Assembly: GCF_019973735.1 (NCBI RefSeq)
Contig: NZ_AP024463.1
Location: 930,001-994,000 of the forward strand
Reading direction: 5' to 3'
DNA: 64,000 bases
DNA from: Arachnia rubra
GTDB taxonomy: Bacteria; Actinomycetota; Actinomycetes; Propionibacteriales; Propionibacteriaceae
This document shows, piece by piece, positions 26,265-34,633 of the stretch; position 1 is the stretch's first letter; every line of letters starts with the position of its first letter. Position numbers and translations under genes: made by a program. The notes beneath the pieces were generated by a model. That model was not told the origin of the DNA. It saw only the letters and a program-made list of their open reading frames with translations, and ran no database searches.

Positions 26265-27338
26265 TCAGGCCTGGCCGGAGCCGTTGCTGCCGAAGAAGGT
26301 GTCCCATGGGACGGCTACAGGCTGATCCAGGCCCACGACCTCGTAGAGGTGACGCAGCAGCGGGAACCGCTCCGGCGGCACGATGCCACGCTCGGTGAGC
26401 CGCACCATGGCCTTGCCGATCACGACGATGGCGGCAGCTCCCTCAAGGGTCACACCGGGCATCTGGGCGCGGGCCTGGCTGAAGGTCATCCCTGACCCCA
26501 CCAGCCGGCCGCAGCGCACGTTGCGGCCACCCATGGAGGTGACGAAGCAGTCGCCGATCCCAGGCAGGCCGATAGGGGTGGTGGGCTGCCCGCCGAGCAG
26601 CTCCATGAACTGAACCATCTCGACGGAGGCCTGGCCGAACAGGGCCGCCCCGTAGTTGTAGTTGACGTAACGGTCCCCGGCGGCCTCACCCAGGGCGTCG
26701 AGCAGGCCCTGCATGAATCCGGCGCCGAAGGCATAGCAGTTCTTAGTTGCGGCACAGACCTCGACACCCACGAAGTCCGTGTTGGTCCACACGTGGTAGT
26801 AGTCGGTGGCGAACAGCTCCCGCCAGCGCTCCAGGACAGCGGGGTCCTCACCGGTGAACACGACGCTGGTGTGGCGGTGTACCGCCACCTCGCCGGCGAT
26901 GGAGGGGCCGGCGATGGCGGAGAAGCTCACCTGGGAGCGCAGTTCCTCGGGAAGCTCGGCGGCGAGCACACGCGGCAGGATGGTGAGGTTCCCGTCATCG
27001 TCGGCCTGCATGCCCTTGGCGAGGGCTATCACGTGCATCCCGGGACGCAGCAGGGAGGCGAACTGGTCGCCGGCCCAGTCAACCCCGAACGAGTTGACCC
27101 CGCTCATCACGAACTCGACCCCCTCGAAGGCCCGCGGCGCGTCCTCCAGCTGGTGGGCGGTCACCCCCTCGGGCACCTTCAGGCCCAGGTTCGGGTGGAT
27201 GCCCGTTTCCTGGATGGATGTGATGATCTCCCGGTCGAGGTGGGTGCCGACTAGACGCACCTCGTGGCCGTTGTCGGTCAGGGGGGTGGCCAGGGCGGTG
27301 GCCATGATTCCCGAGCCAAGCACGGTGATGACTGCCAT
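26265..27338 (-). CDS. NAD(P)-dependent glycerol-3-phosphate dehydrogenase relative (GpsA-like)
   Basis: This 357-residue enzyme has the Rossmann motif VLGSGIMATALATPLTDNGHEV at its start, a SGVNSFG/ALAKGM segment and the GpsA catalytic region GVEVCAATKNCYAFGAG plus GLPGIGDCFVTSMGGRNVRCG. GpsA reduces dihydroxyacetone phosphate to glycerol-3-phosphate. It differs from housekeeping GpsA by heading a glucitol-type PTS operon, so it probably acts on the product of that transporter. Roughly 40 bp separate it from the PRD regulator gene. It is the first gene of the operon. The 27339-27495 gap upstream would hold the promoter, but I see no clear hexamers. Confidence 0.87.
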   Translation of the reverse strand: MAVITVLGSGIMATALATPLTDNGHEVRLVGTHLDREIITSIQETGIHPNLGLKVPEGVTAHQLEDAPRAFEGVEFVMSGVNSFGVDWAGDQFASLLRPGMHVIALAKGMQADDDGNLTILPRVLAAELPEELRSQVSFSAIAGPSIAGEVAVHRHTSVVFTGEDPAVLERWRELFATDYYHVWTNTDFVGVEVCAATKNCYAFGAGFMQGLLDALGEAAGDRYVNYNYGAALFGQASVEMVQFMELLGGQPTTPIGLPGIGDCFVTSMGGRNVRCGRLVGSGMTFSQARAQMPGVTLEGAAAIVVIGKAMVRLTERGIVPPERFPLLRHLYEVVGLDQPVAVPWDTFFGSNGSGQA

Positions 27339-27495
27339 GGTTCCTTCTTCCTCGCGCTGCCTTGCGCGGATCGGCTGGTTTTCCCGACGCTAGTCGGCAC
27401 AGCCGGGGAAAATCCATGGGAATTGGGCCGGGGTTCTGCACACGGGTTGCGACGAACCGGCCTAATCCGTCGTCATCCCACCCGGGGAGGTGGGG

Positions 27496-28191
27496 TCACA
27501 GGTGTTTGAGGGCCTCCCGGCGGCTCAGCCCGCTAAGCCGCGATCCGCGCGTCTCCACGAAGGCCTTCACCCAGTCCGGGTCAACGCGGGCGTGCTGCCG
27601 CAGCGCCCAGCCGATGGCCTTGCGGATGAAGAACTCGGAGCCGTGCCGCGACCCCTCCAGGTTGGAGTCGATGGCGTGGCTGAGCAGCTCCAGGTCGGTG
27701 GAGGTCTTGCGCTGCAGCTGGCAGATGATGGCGATGCGGCGCAACCACAGGTCGTCTCCCGTGGCCCAGTTCCACACCACGGCCCGCGCTCCGGGGGCGG
27801 TCGCGACCACGTTCTCCGCCAGGGGAGAGGCGATCCCGTCGACGACATCCCACCACGCCCCGGTCGTGGCGAGGTGCCGGTACAGCTCCAGGGCGCCGAG
27901 GTCCTGCCAGTCGCGGGCGTCGCGGTGGCCCGCGATCTCCAGCGCCGCGTACCAGTGTTCCCGGTGCGTGACCTCGTCCCACAGTTCCCGGATGGCCCGC
28001 TCCCACTGGTCGCGGCCGGTCAGGGGGTGTTCCTTCAGCAGCCTCTTGGTGATGCGCCGCACCTCGGGCAGCCGCACCCCGTGGAAGGGCAGCGTCGACT
28101 TCATGTAGGCCTGCTCCCGGGCGGCCTTCCCGGGATCACCGGCGGCGGCGAGCGCGCCGCGGATCTCGTTGACGAGCTGTACGGAGGTCAT
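27496..28191 (-). CDS. DNA alkylation repair protein, AlkD-like
   Basis: This 231-residue all-helical HEAT-like repeat protein matches the AlkD family: EQAYMKSTLPFHGVRLPEVRRI, WEAAIREL-like WERAIRELWDEVTHREHWYAALEIA, SPLAENVVATAPGARAVVWNWA, DLWLRRIAIICQLQRK and EFFIRKAIGWALRQHARVDPDWVKAFVE. AlkD removes N3- and N7-alkylated bases from DNA. The start at 28191 is chosen because the conserved N-terminus begins there; an open frame upstream to 28437 is probably not translated. Confidence 0.88.
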   Translation of the reverse strand: MTSVQLVNEIRGALAAAGDPGKAAREQAYMKSTLPFHGVRLPEVRRITKRLLKEHPLTGRDQWERAIRELWDEVTHREHWYAALEIAGHRDARDWQDLGALELYRHLATTGAWWDVVDGIASPLAENVVATAPGARAVVWNWATGDDLWLRRIAIICQLQRKTSTDLELLSHAIDSNLEGSRHGSEFFIRKAIGWALRQHARVDPDWVKAFVETRGSRLSGLSRREALKHL

Positions 28192-28454
28192 GAGGGTCAA
28201 TCTACCCGCGCGGACATCGATTGCCGCTTTCCTCGACGAACCGCCGGCGAGGATCCGAAGGGCCGGGACCGGGCGGTTTCGCTTGCCCACTCGTCGTCTG
28301 CTTGCGCTGTAGCGCTGGCGTTCGACGGTTGGGCTGGCGGATGGCGAGAAGGCCAGCGGATCGCGCGGCCCGATGCGCCGGTCGTGAACCGGGGTCCGTG
28401 ATCCGGAGGGCCCGGCGGTCCGTTCAACCGCCTGCAAATCTTGTAAAGCCAGTC

Positions 28455-28488
28455 TTGACAGAAGCGGTGATGTAAACCTAGCCTTTAC
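28455..28488 (+). promoter_or_regulatory. Promoter for 28491 gene, likely leaderless, with overlapping inverted repeat
   Basis: TTGACA (28455-28460) and TAGCCT (28479-28484) are 18 bp apart, a good housekeeping promoter. The expected transcription start, six to seven bases further on, falls on the ATG at 28491, so the mRNA should be leaderless. GTAAA/TTTAC arms at 28472-28488 flank the -10 box and might bind the encoded HTH protein. The rest of the 28192-28490 gap is plain. Confidence 0.65.
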
Positions 28489-28490
28489 GT

Positions 28491-29156
28491 ATGTCGACCG
28501 ACGATGTGACCGCCGAAGAGCTAGTGAAACGTCTTCGGAAGATCAGCTCCCTGGTGGCGGCGGAGCTCGCCGCCACCGACGATCCGGACGCCCCCGGGGG
28601 CGACATGACCCATTCCCTGGCCGCCGTGCGCTCGCTCCAGTCGCTGACCGACGAGATCCTGGCCCGGCTCGTCACCGCGGCCCGCGGGAGGGGGGTCACC
28701 TGGCAGGCCATCGGCGATGCCCTGGGAACCAGCCGCCAGGCGGCCTTCCAGCGTTTCGGAAACCCGACCGACCCGAGAACAGGAAAACCCATGAAGAAAC
28801 CCACAGATTCCGAATTCCGCACCGCCGTCGAGAAGGCGGAGGCATTCCTCGACGCCATCGAGAAACACGAATGGCAGAAAGCAGAAGAATTGGCCGGCCC
28901 GCGCGTCGGATGGCAGCTCGACGCCGAACGGCTGGCCGACGCCTGGGCGCAGGTGATCGCGCTGGGCGGGGAGCTCGAACGGCGCGGCACCCCGACCCCC
29001 CTGGCCCTGTCGGGCGGGGTCGTCGTGGTGGAGGAACCCCTCCACATGGAGGCCGCCGACCTCGTGGCCCGCGTCAGCTACAACCGCGACGGCGACATGG
29101 TTGGCCTGTGGTTCCTGCCCTCGGGGCAGGCGCTCGCGGGAGAGGAACGGCAATGA
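28491..29156 (+). CDS. Putative HTH regulator with DUF3887-like C-terminus
   Basis: This 221-residue protein has an N-terminal helical region (VRSLQSLTDEILARLVTAAR) containing the helix-turn-helix GVTWQAIGDALGTSRQAAFQRFG (about residues 68-90). A second domain follows from about residue 100, reading FLDAIEKHEWQKAEEL and LEEPLHMEAADLVARVSYNRDGDMVGLWFLP. The latter pattern is that of DUF3887, a small domain often fused to hydrolases or regulators. It overlaps the CPBP protease gene by ATGA, so it probably controls or senses through that protease. No experimental function is known to me. Confidence 0.75.
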   Translation: MSTDDVTAEELVKRLRKISSLVAAELAATDDPDAPGGDMTHSLAAVRSLQSLTDEILARLVTAARGRGVTWQAIGDALGTSRQAAFQRFGNPTDPRTGKPMKKPTDSEFRTAVEKAEAFLDAIEKHEWQKAEELAGPRVGWQLDAERLADAWAQVIALGGELERRGTPTPLALSGGVVVVEEPLHMEAADLVARVSYNRDGDMVGLWFLPSGQALAGEERQ

Positions 29157-30097
29157 CCGCCACTGGGCGGCGGGGCGTTCACGTGCGGGCGGTCGGCGTG
29201 TTCCTGCTGGTGAGTTTCGGGGCGGCCCTGCTCCTGGACTGCGTCGTGGCCGCGACTGGCGGGCTGGGAACACCACAGGCCAAGGTGATACTGACGCTCC
29301 GGATGTTCACCCCCGCCCTGGCCGCCTGGGTGGTCTGCCGGTTCGTCACCCGCGAGTCCTGGTTGCGGGCGAGCGGGCTCGCCCGGCGATCGCCCGGTTC
29401 CGGGGGGCGTCTCGGTTGGCTTCGGATCCTCGGTTTCGCGACGATCGGGATCGGCGTCGTGGTGGCCGCGCTCGCCCTGCTGCTGACGCTGGTCATCGGC
29501 GCCGGGTGGTTCAGTCCGGACTGGGCCCTGACCTCGTTCACGAACAATCTGCGCGGCATCGCCCCGGGAGGGCCGCCGCCGCCCGTTGCGGTGATCTGGG
29601 TCCTCATGGTGGCGGCGAGCGTGTTCGCCGCTTACACGGTCAACGGCCTGGTCGCGCTGGGGGAGGAGACCGGGTGGCGTGGCTGGCTCCAGTCGGCCCT
29701 CGAACCCCTGGGGCGAAGGCGGGGAATCGTGCTCACCGGCGTGATCTGGGGTCTGTGGCACGCGCCCCTGATCGTCATGGGCTACGAGTACGGCGGCAGG
29801 CTCCCCGCGGCGGCTGGCATCGCCCTGTTCACCTGCCTGTGTGCAGGCCTCGGCACGCTGCTGTCCTGGCTTCGGGTTCGCTCCGGCAGCGTCCTGCCGG
29901 CCGCCATCACCCACGGTGCGTTCAACGCCTTCGCCTCCCTGCCCGCGATACTGGTGGCGTCCGGCGACGGCCTGGACCCGGTCCTGGTGGGTCTGATCGG
30001 CTGGCCCGCGGCGGTGCTTTTCGGCCTCCTGGCGGTCCTGCTGCTGAGCGGTTCGTGGGCCGGGCGAACCGGTGCCGGACAGGGGACGCCGTCCTGA
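29153..30097 (+). CDS. CPBP family intramembrane metalloprotease
   Basis: This 314-residue membrane protease has about eight spans. The CPBP motifs are ALGEETGWRGWLQ (EExxxR), GVIWGLWHAPLIV (FxxxH-type) and AAITHGAFNAFASL (HxxxN-type); together these hold the glutamate and histidine ligands. Relatives process prenylated or other membrane proteins, or give bacteriocin self-immunity. The ATG at 29153 overlaps the stop of the HTH gene. Its substrate is unknown. Confidence 0.88.
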   Translation: MTATGRRGVHVRAVGVFLLVSFGAALLLDCVVAATGGLGTPQAKVILTLRMFTPALAAWVVCRFVTRESWLRASGLARRSPGSGGRLGWLRILGFATIGIGVVVAALALLLTLVIGAGWFSPDWALTSFTNNLRGIAPGGPPPPVAVIWVLMVAASVFAAYTVNGLVALGEETGWRGWLQSALEPLGRRRGIVLTGVIWGLWHAPLIVMGYEYGGRLPAAAGIALFTCLCAGLGTLLSWLRVRSGSVLPAAITHGAFNAFASLPAILVASGDGLDPVLVGLIGWPAAVLFGLLAVLLLSGSWAGRTGAGQGTPS

Positions 30098-30162
30098 GGG
30101 TTGGGCCTCGGCCGTCGACTTGTGCTTCTCGCGAAGGGCCGTGTAGAGTTTGCCGACGGCTG

Positions 30163-30235
30163 GCCCCTATAGCTCAGTAGGCAGAGCGTCTCCATGGTAA
30201 GGAGAAGGTCTGCGGTTCGATTCCGCATGGGGGCT
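30163..30235 (+). tRNA. tRNA-Thr (GGT)
   Basis: A cloverleaf can be drawn with acceptor GCCCCTA/TGGGGGC, D-arm GCTC...GAGC, anticodon stem TCTCC/GGAGA around ATGGTAA (anticodon GGT) and T-arm GCGGTTCGATTCCGC. The 3' CCA is not encoded. Confidence 0.95.
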
Positions 30236-30269
30236 CTGTTCTTGCCCGGCTATCCTGGGCTGGAACTTC

Positions 30270-30345
30270 GACGGGGTAGCTCAGTCGGTAGAGCAAGCGG
30301 CTCATAATCGCTGTGTCGCGGGTTCAAGTCCCGCCCTCGTCACCA
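30270..30345 (+). tRNA. tRNA-Met (CAT)
   Basis: The acceptor GACGGGG pairs with CCTCGTC, the anticodon stem AGCGG with TCGCT around CTCATAA (anticodon CAT), and the T-arm is GCGGGTTCAAGTCCCGC. The CCA end is encoded at 30343-30345. Elongator tRNA-Met is most likely because the first base pair is G-C. A CAT-reading tRNA-Ile (lysidine type) cannot be excluded. Confidence 0.92.
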
Positions 30346-30397
30346 GAAACCGGAAGTCAGCGCGCATCCGCGCCACTACACATGAGGGAAACTGATC

Positions 30398-30568
30398 ATG
30401 GCCAAGAAGGGGCAGGACGTTCGTCCGAAGATCACGCTTGCCTGCACTGAGTGCAAGGAGCGCAACTACATCACCAAGAAGAACCGGCGCAATGATCCCG
30501 ACCGGATCGAGCTGAACAAGTTCTGTCCGCGCTGCCGCACCCATCGTGCGCACCGCGAGACCCGCTGA
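30398..30568 (+). CDS. rpmG: Large-subunit ribosomal protein bL33
   Basis: This 56-residue L33 protein begins [19 protein letters not shown] and ends [10 protein letters not shown]. Two CxxC pairs (CTEC and CPRC) make it the zinc-binding form. It directly follows tRNA-Thr and tRNA-Met, as in other Actinomycetota. The start follows a weak GAGGGAA site. It is followed by a terminator hairpin. Confidence 0.95.
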   Translation: MAKKGQDVRPKITLACTECKERNYITKKNRRNDPDRIELNKFCPRCRTHRAHRETR

Positions 30569-30584
30569 GCCGCTCTTTCTCGAC

Positions 30585-30617
30585 CAGGGGCCGCCTCCCG
30601 TCAGGGAGCGGCCCCTG
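30585..30617 (+). terminator. Terminator hairpin after rpmG
   Basis: CAGGGGCCGCCTCCC (30585-30599) pairs with GGGAGCGGCCCCTG (30604-30617) with one bulged base and a 4-nt loop. It lies 16 bp after the rpmG stop codon. Confidence 0.8.
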
Positions 30618-30641
30618 GCGCTTTCCCGGTAGCCTTCCCCC

Positions 30642-31070
30642 ATGCCGATTTCCGCTGAGCACGCAGGCCGGACCTATCCTCCGGCGCCCGCCTACCGCGT
30701 CAGCCGCGCCAAGATCGCAGAGTTCGCGCGCGCCCTCCAGGACGACAACCACGCCTACTTCAGCGACCACCCCATAGCCCCACCAACCTTTGCCGCAGTC
30801 ATCGCCGCCCAGGCCTGGGCGGCGATCTTCGGCGATGAAGAGCTGGGACTGGCGCTGCATCGCACGGTCCACGCTGACCAGAGATTCGACTTCCACCGTC
30901 CCCTGCGCGAGGGCGACGATGTGGTGGCCCGGCTCACCATCGAACGGGTCCGCAACCGCGGCAGCCTGGACATCGTGACGATCCTCGTCGCCCTGACCGT
31001 CGGCGGTGAGCCGGTCTGCGATGCCCGCTCCACCCTGATGCACACCCGCGAGGAGGTCCCCCATGACTGA
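30642..31070 (+). CDS. MaoC-type dehydratase, N-terminal-domain form (HadA-like)
   Basis: This 142-residue hot-dog-fold protein resembles the N-terminal MaoC dehydratase half that pairs with a catalytic partner. It has YRVSRAKIAEFARALQDDNHAYF, IAPPTFAAVIAAQAW and HADQRFDFHRPLREGDDVVARL. In mycobacteria such subunits (HadA, HadC) join HadB to dehydrate 3-hydroxyacyl-ACP. Its stop overlaps the start of the next gene by 8 bp, so a heterodimer is expected. Its position beside murB is conserved in Actinomycetota. Confidence 0.85.
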   Translation: MPISAEHAGRTYPPAPAYRVSRAKIAEFARALQDDNHAYFSDHPIAPPTFAAVIAAQAWAAIFGDEELGLALHRTVHADQRFDFHRPLREGDDVVARLTIERVRNRGSLDIVTILVALTVGGEPVCDARSTLMHTREEVPHD

Positions 31071-31476
31071 ACGCGAGATCCAGGTGGGACAGGAACTCCC
31101 GGCCCTGGAGATCCGGGTCACCAGGTCGGTGGTGGTGCGCTACGCCGGCGCCTCCACGGATTTCAACGAGATCCACTTCTCCGACCGCCACGCCTGCGCC
31201 ATCGGCCTGCCCGGGGTGCTGGCCCACGGCATGTGGACGATGGGCGCCGGGCTCGGCCTGATCACCCGCTGGATCGGCGACCCGGCCCGCATCGGGCGCT
31301 ACTGCGTGAGGTTCACCCGCCCCGTGGTGGTTCCCGACACCGACGAGGGCACGCTGGTGCGGTTCACCGGGACCGTCGCCGCCGTCGCCGACGGGGTGGC
31401 CACCGTCAACCTGACCGCGACCTGCAGCGGCGACGCGGTGCTGGGGGCCGCGAAGGCGGAGGTGCGCATTGACTGA
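31063..31476 (+). CDS. MaoC-type dehydratase, catalytic form (HadB-like)
   Basis: This 137-residue hot-dog hydratase carries the hydratase 2 motif, reading YAGASTDFNEIHFSDRHAC followed by GLPGVLAHGMWTMG, with the Asp and His that act on the substrate. It probably dehydrates 3-hydroxyacyl thioesters together with the HadA-like protein encoded just upstream. Its stop overlaps the murB TTG start (31469-31476). Confidence 0.87.
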   Translation: MTEREIQVGQELPALEIRVTRSVVVRYAGASTDFNEIHFSDRHACAIGLPGVLAHGMWTMGAGLGLITRWIGDPARIGRYCVRFTRPVVVPDTDEGTLVRFTGTVAAVADGVATVNLTATCSGDAVLGAAKAEVRID

Positions 31477-32491
31477 GGCACTCGCGAACCACACCACCTT
31501 CCGGCTCGGCGGGCCAGCGCGGCGCTTCGTCGAGGCGACGATCGAAAAGCAGCTCATCGACACCGTCGCCGACTGCGACTCCCGGGGCGAACCGGTCCTG
31601 GTCCTCGGCGGCGGCTCCAACGTCCTGATCGCCGACGAGGGCTTCGACGGCACCGTGGTCAAGGTCGCCACCCGGGGGGTCCGCGCCGAGGCCGCGGACT
31701 GCTCCGGGGCCCAACTGGAGGTCGCCGCGGGGGAGACCTGGGACGATCTCGTCGCCCGGGCCGTGGCCGCCCAGTGGTCCGGGATGGAAACCCTCTCCGG
31801 GATACCCGGGTCCGTGGGGGCCGTCCCGATCCAGAACGTCGGTGCCTACGGGGCCGAGGTGGCGACCCTCATCCAGCGGGTCCGCACCTGGGACCGGGCA
31901 GAGGGGGCCATCCGCACCTTCGCGGCCGCCGAGTGTGACTTCAGCTACCGCACGTCACGGTTCAAGCGCGAGGCGGGAAGGTACGTGGTGCTGCGTGTCG
32001 ACTTCCAGCTGCCGCTCGGCGACCTGGGCCAGCCCATCCGCTATCCCGAGCTGGCCCGGGCCCTGGGCGTCGAGGCCGGGCAGCGTGCTCCAGCCGCTCA
32101 GGTGCGAGAGAAGGTGCTTGCGATCCGGCGCGGGAAGGGAATGGTGCTGGACGAGAGCGACCACGACACCTGGTCGGCTGGCTCCTTCTTCACCAACCCG
32201 GTCCTCACCCCTGAGCAGGCCGCGGCCCTGCCTGCGGAGGCCCCGCGTTTCCCCGCTGGGGAGGGCATCAAGACCAGCGCCGCATGGCTGATCCAGCACG
32301 CCGGGTTCCCGGCCGGTTACGGGTCCGGGCCCGCGACGCTCTCCACCAGGCATGTGCTGGCACTCACCAACCGTGGCCAGGCCACCACGGGGGACGTCGT
32401 CTCGCTGGCGCGTGAGATCCGGGATGGCGTGCGCGAGCGATTCGGCATCACCTTGGTTCCCGAGGTCAATCTGGTGGGGGTTGGCATCTGA
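31469..32491 (+). CDS. murB: UDP-N-acetylenolpyruvoylglucosamine reductase
   Basis: This 340-residue flavoenzyme makes UDP-MurNAc, the second committed step of peptidoglycan precursor synthesis in the cytoplasm. The FAD-binding LVLGGGSNVLIADEGF, SGIPGSVGAVPIQNVGAYG, the catalytic-region DFSYRTSRFK and the proton-donor serine in WSAGSFFTNPVL are all present. It starts at TTG, inside the end of the HadB-like gene, so it is translationally coupled. Length is typical of the type I enzyme. Confidence 0.95.
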   Translation: MTEALANHTTFRLGGPARRFVEATIEKQLIDTVADCDSRGEPVLVLGGGSNVLIADEGFDGTVVKVATRGVRAEAADCSGAQLEVAAGETWDDLVARAVAAQWSGMETLSGIPGSVGAVPIQNVGAYGAEVATLIQRVRTWDRAEGAIRTFAAAECDFSYRTSRFKREAGRYVVLRVDFQLPLGDLGQPIRYPELARALGVEAGQRAPAAQVREKVLAIRRGKGMVLDESDHDTWSAGSFFTNPVLTPEQAAALPAEAPRFPAGEGIKTSAAWLIQHAGFPAGYGSGPATLSTRHVLALTNRGQATTGDVVSLAREIRDGVRERFGITLVPEVNLVGVGI

Positions 32492-32578
32492 ACAACAATT
32501 TCGGCCCTTGCCAGGTATGCGGTAGGGTATGTCACTGGCGAGGTCGAATCCGTCTCCGGGCGGGCATGGCCGCGTCGA

Positions 32579-32651
<73 letters not shown>

Positions 32652-32726
32652 CGAAGCACATGCTTCCAGCGCCTGCCACCCAGTGGGTGGGCAGGCATTT
32701 CGTTTGTTGACCGAAAGGGACCGCGC

Positions 32727-33236
32727 GTGAGCGACGACAAGACTCGGCAGGACGGGGACGACCGCTCCGATGCTGACCCCGTCGCCGACGACGAGGTGAT
32801 CGCCGGTGTGGAGGACCAGGTCGGTGAGGAAACCTCCGAGGACGGCGCAGAGGACGCCGACCGCGACGAGGACGAGAGCCACGATGAGGATGCGGAGAGT
32901 TCATCGAAGAAGGACGCCTCCGGCAAGGACAGGAAGCGTCCCAAAGTGGTTGCCCGTAAGACCGCGAAGGCCCCTGTCAAAAAGACCTCGGCCACCCGGA
33001 AACGCTCTGACTCTGCTCATGAGGAGCATGATCCCTATCGGGCCAAGAACCCGGCGCAGTTTGTGCGCCAGTCCGCAGCCGAGCTGAAGAAAGTGGTGTG
33101 GCCCACCTGGGGTGAGCTCACCATGCTGTTCTCGGCCGTGCTGCTCTTTGTGCTGTTCATGATCGCCTATGTCGGGCTGCTGGATGCTGGCTTCGCTTGG
33201 GCCCTGCTCAGCCTGTTTGGAGGAACCCCCCAGTGA
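32727..33236 (+). CDS. secE: Protein translocase subunit SecE
   Basis: This 169-residue SecE is much longer than the 60-residue core. The core is at the C-terminus: PAQFVRQSAAELKKVVWPTWGEL followed by one span (TMLFSAVLLFVLFMIAYVGLL). The first ~100 residues are an acidic then Lys-rich low-complexity extension (DDRSDADPVADDEVIAG, KKTSATRKRS), as in other Actinomycetota. It stabilises SecY. I chose the GTG at 32727 after GAAAGGGA. The stop overlaps nusG. Confidence 0.94.
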   Translation: MSDDKTRQDGDDRSDADPVADDEVIAGVEDQVGEETSEDGAEDADRDEDESHDEDAESSSKKDASGKDRKRPKVVARKTAKAPVKKTSATRKRSDSAHEEHDPYRAKNPAQFVRQSAAELKKVVWPTWGELTMLFSAVLLFVLFMIAYVGLLDAGFAWALLSLFGGTPQ

Positions 33237-34024
33237 GTGAGAACACCGACGACTTCGAGATCGACTTGGGGGAGCTGCCCTCCACCAGCGACGAGGTCGA
33301 GATCGACCTTGGCCCGCTAGGCGAAGAGAGTGAGCCCAGGGAAGAGGAGATCACTCTCGCCGACGAGCCGGAGGACAACGAGCCCGAGCCGCAGCAGGAC
33401 ACCGACGACGCCACGGCCGAGGCGGTTGCGAAGCTTCGTGAGGAGCTGGAGGCCAAGTTCGGGGAGTGGTACGTCATCCACACCTATTCCGGCATGGAGA
33501 ACCGGGTCAAGCAGAACCTCGACTCCCGCGCCACCTCCCTGAACATGGAGGACTACATCTTCGAGACGATCGTCCCCACCGAGGAGGTCGTCGAGGTGCG
33601 TAACAACACCCGCAAGACCGTCACCCGCTGCGTGCTGCCCGGCTACGTGCTGGTGCGCATGGAGCTGACCGACGACTCGTGGGCGACAGTGCGCCACACC
33701 CCCTCCGTGACCGGTTTCGTCGGTCACGGCCAGACCCCCGTCCCGCTGAGCCTGGACGAGGTGGTCAGCATGCTGACTCCTTCCGTCGTCGCGAAGGTCG
33801 CCGCCGAGGCGTCAACCTCCGTGTCGCGCGCGAAGAAGAAGGTCGAGGTCGTCGATTTCGCAGTCGGCGACTCCGTGATGGTGACCGACGGCCCCTTCAC
33901 TGGGGTGCACGCGACGATCACCGAGATCAGCGCCAACCAGCAGCGGCTCCGGGCTCTCGTGGAGATCCTGGGCCGCGAGACCCCCGTCGACCTGGAGTTC
34001 AAGCAGGTCGAGAAGGTCGGTTAG
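33233..34024 (+). CDS. nusG: Transcription termination/antitermination factor NusG
   Basis: This 263-residue NusG has an acidic N-terminal extension of about 75 residues, then the NGN domain (KFGEWYVIHTYSGMENRVKQNL, PGYVLVRMELTDDSW, TGFVGHGQTPVPL) and a KOW domain (FAVGDSVMVTDGPFTGVHATITEI). It binds RNA polymerase and Rho or the ribosome. The GTG at 33233 overlaps the secE stop (GTGA) and follows GGAGG. Confidence 0.96.
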   Translation: MSENTDDFEIDLGELPSTSDEVEIDLGPLGEESEPREEEITLADEPEDNEPEPQQDTDDATAEAVAKLREELEAKFGEWYVIHTYSGMENRVKQNLDSRATSLNMEDYIFETIVPTEEVVEVRNNTRKTVTRCVLPGYVLVRMELTDDSWATVRHTPSVTGFVGHGQTPVPLSLDEVVSMLTPSVVAKVAAEASTSVSRAKKKVEVVDFAVGDSVMVTDGPFTGVHATITEISANQQRLRALVEILGRETPVDLEFKQVEKVG

Positions 34025-34123
34025 GTTCCCGCCCGTCCGAGACCCTAGAATGGCGCGTTGCGTTACATCCCTGGCCTGTCCTGTGATGTGACTGTTTCAA
34101 ACCCAAACTCATAAGGACCCAAC

Positions 34124-34552
34124 ATGCCTCCCAAGAAGAAGGTCGCAGCCCTCGTCAAGGTTGCCCTGCAGGCTGGCTCCGCCACCCCTGCGCCGCCGGT
34201 CGGTACCGCCCTCGGTCCGCATGGCGTCAACATCATGGAGTTCGTCAAGGCGTACAACGCCGCGACGGAGTCCCAGCGCGGCAACGTCATCCCCGTGGAG
34301 ATCACCATCTACGAGGATCGCACGTTCACGTTCATCACGAAGACCCCGCCGGCCGCTGAGCTGATCAAGAAGGCAGCCGGCATCCAGTCGGGTTCGGACA
34401 ACCCTCTGAAGAACAAGGTGGGTAACCTCACCAAGGACCAGGTACGCGAGATCGCCACGATGAAGCTGCCTGACCTCAACGCCAACGACGTCGACGCGGC
34501 CTGCAAGATCGTCGAGGGCACCGCACGCTCCATGGGCGTCACTGTCGAGTGA
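34124..34552 (+). CDS. rplK: Large-subunit ribosomal protein uL11
   Basis: This 142-residue L11 protein is the GTPase-centre protein that binds 23S rRNA and is the docking site for elongation factors. It has [38 protein letters not shown] and the C-terminal [20 protein letters not shown]. The 99-bp gap after nusG contains a TAGAAT box at 34046-34051 that could be a weak internal promoter. Confidence 0.97.
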   Translation: MPPKKKVAALVKVALQAGSATPAPPVGTALGPHGVNIMEFVKAYNAATESQRGNVIPVEITIYEDRTFTFITKTPPAAELIKKAAGIQSGSDNPLKNKVGNLTKDQVREIATMKLPDLNANDVDAACKIVEGTARSMGVTVE

Positions 34553-34633
34553 CGTTCCCCCTGGCAGGGAAACCACTCCCATACCAGAACTGGTGGATCA
34601 GCCTGCGAGGCTGACGAGAAGAATGGAACCAGC

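Noticed and set aside
32508..32528. TTGCCA and TAGGGT as a promoter pair before tRNA-Trp
   Set aside because: The boxes are only 9 bp apart; the -10 alone may be real but no acceptable -35 is found, so no feature was made.
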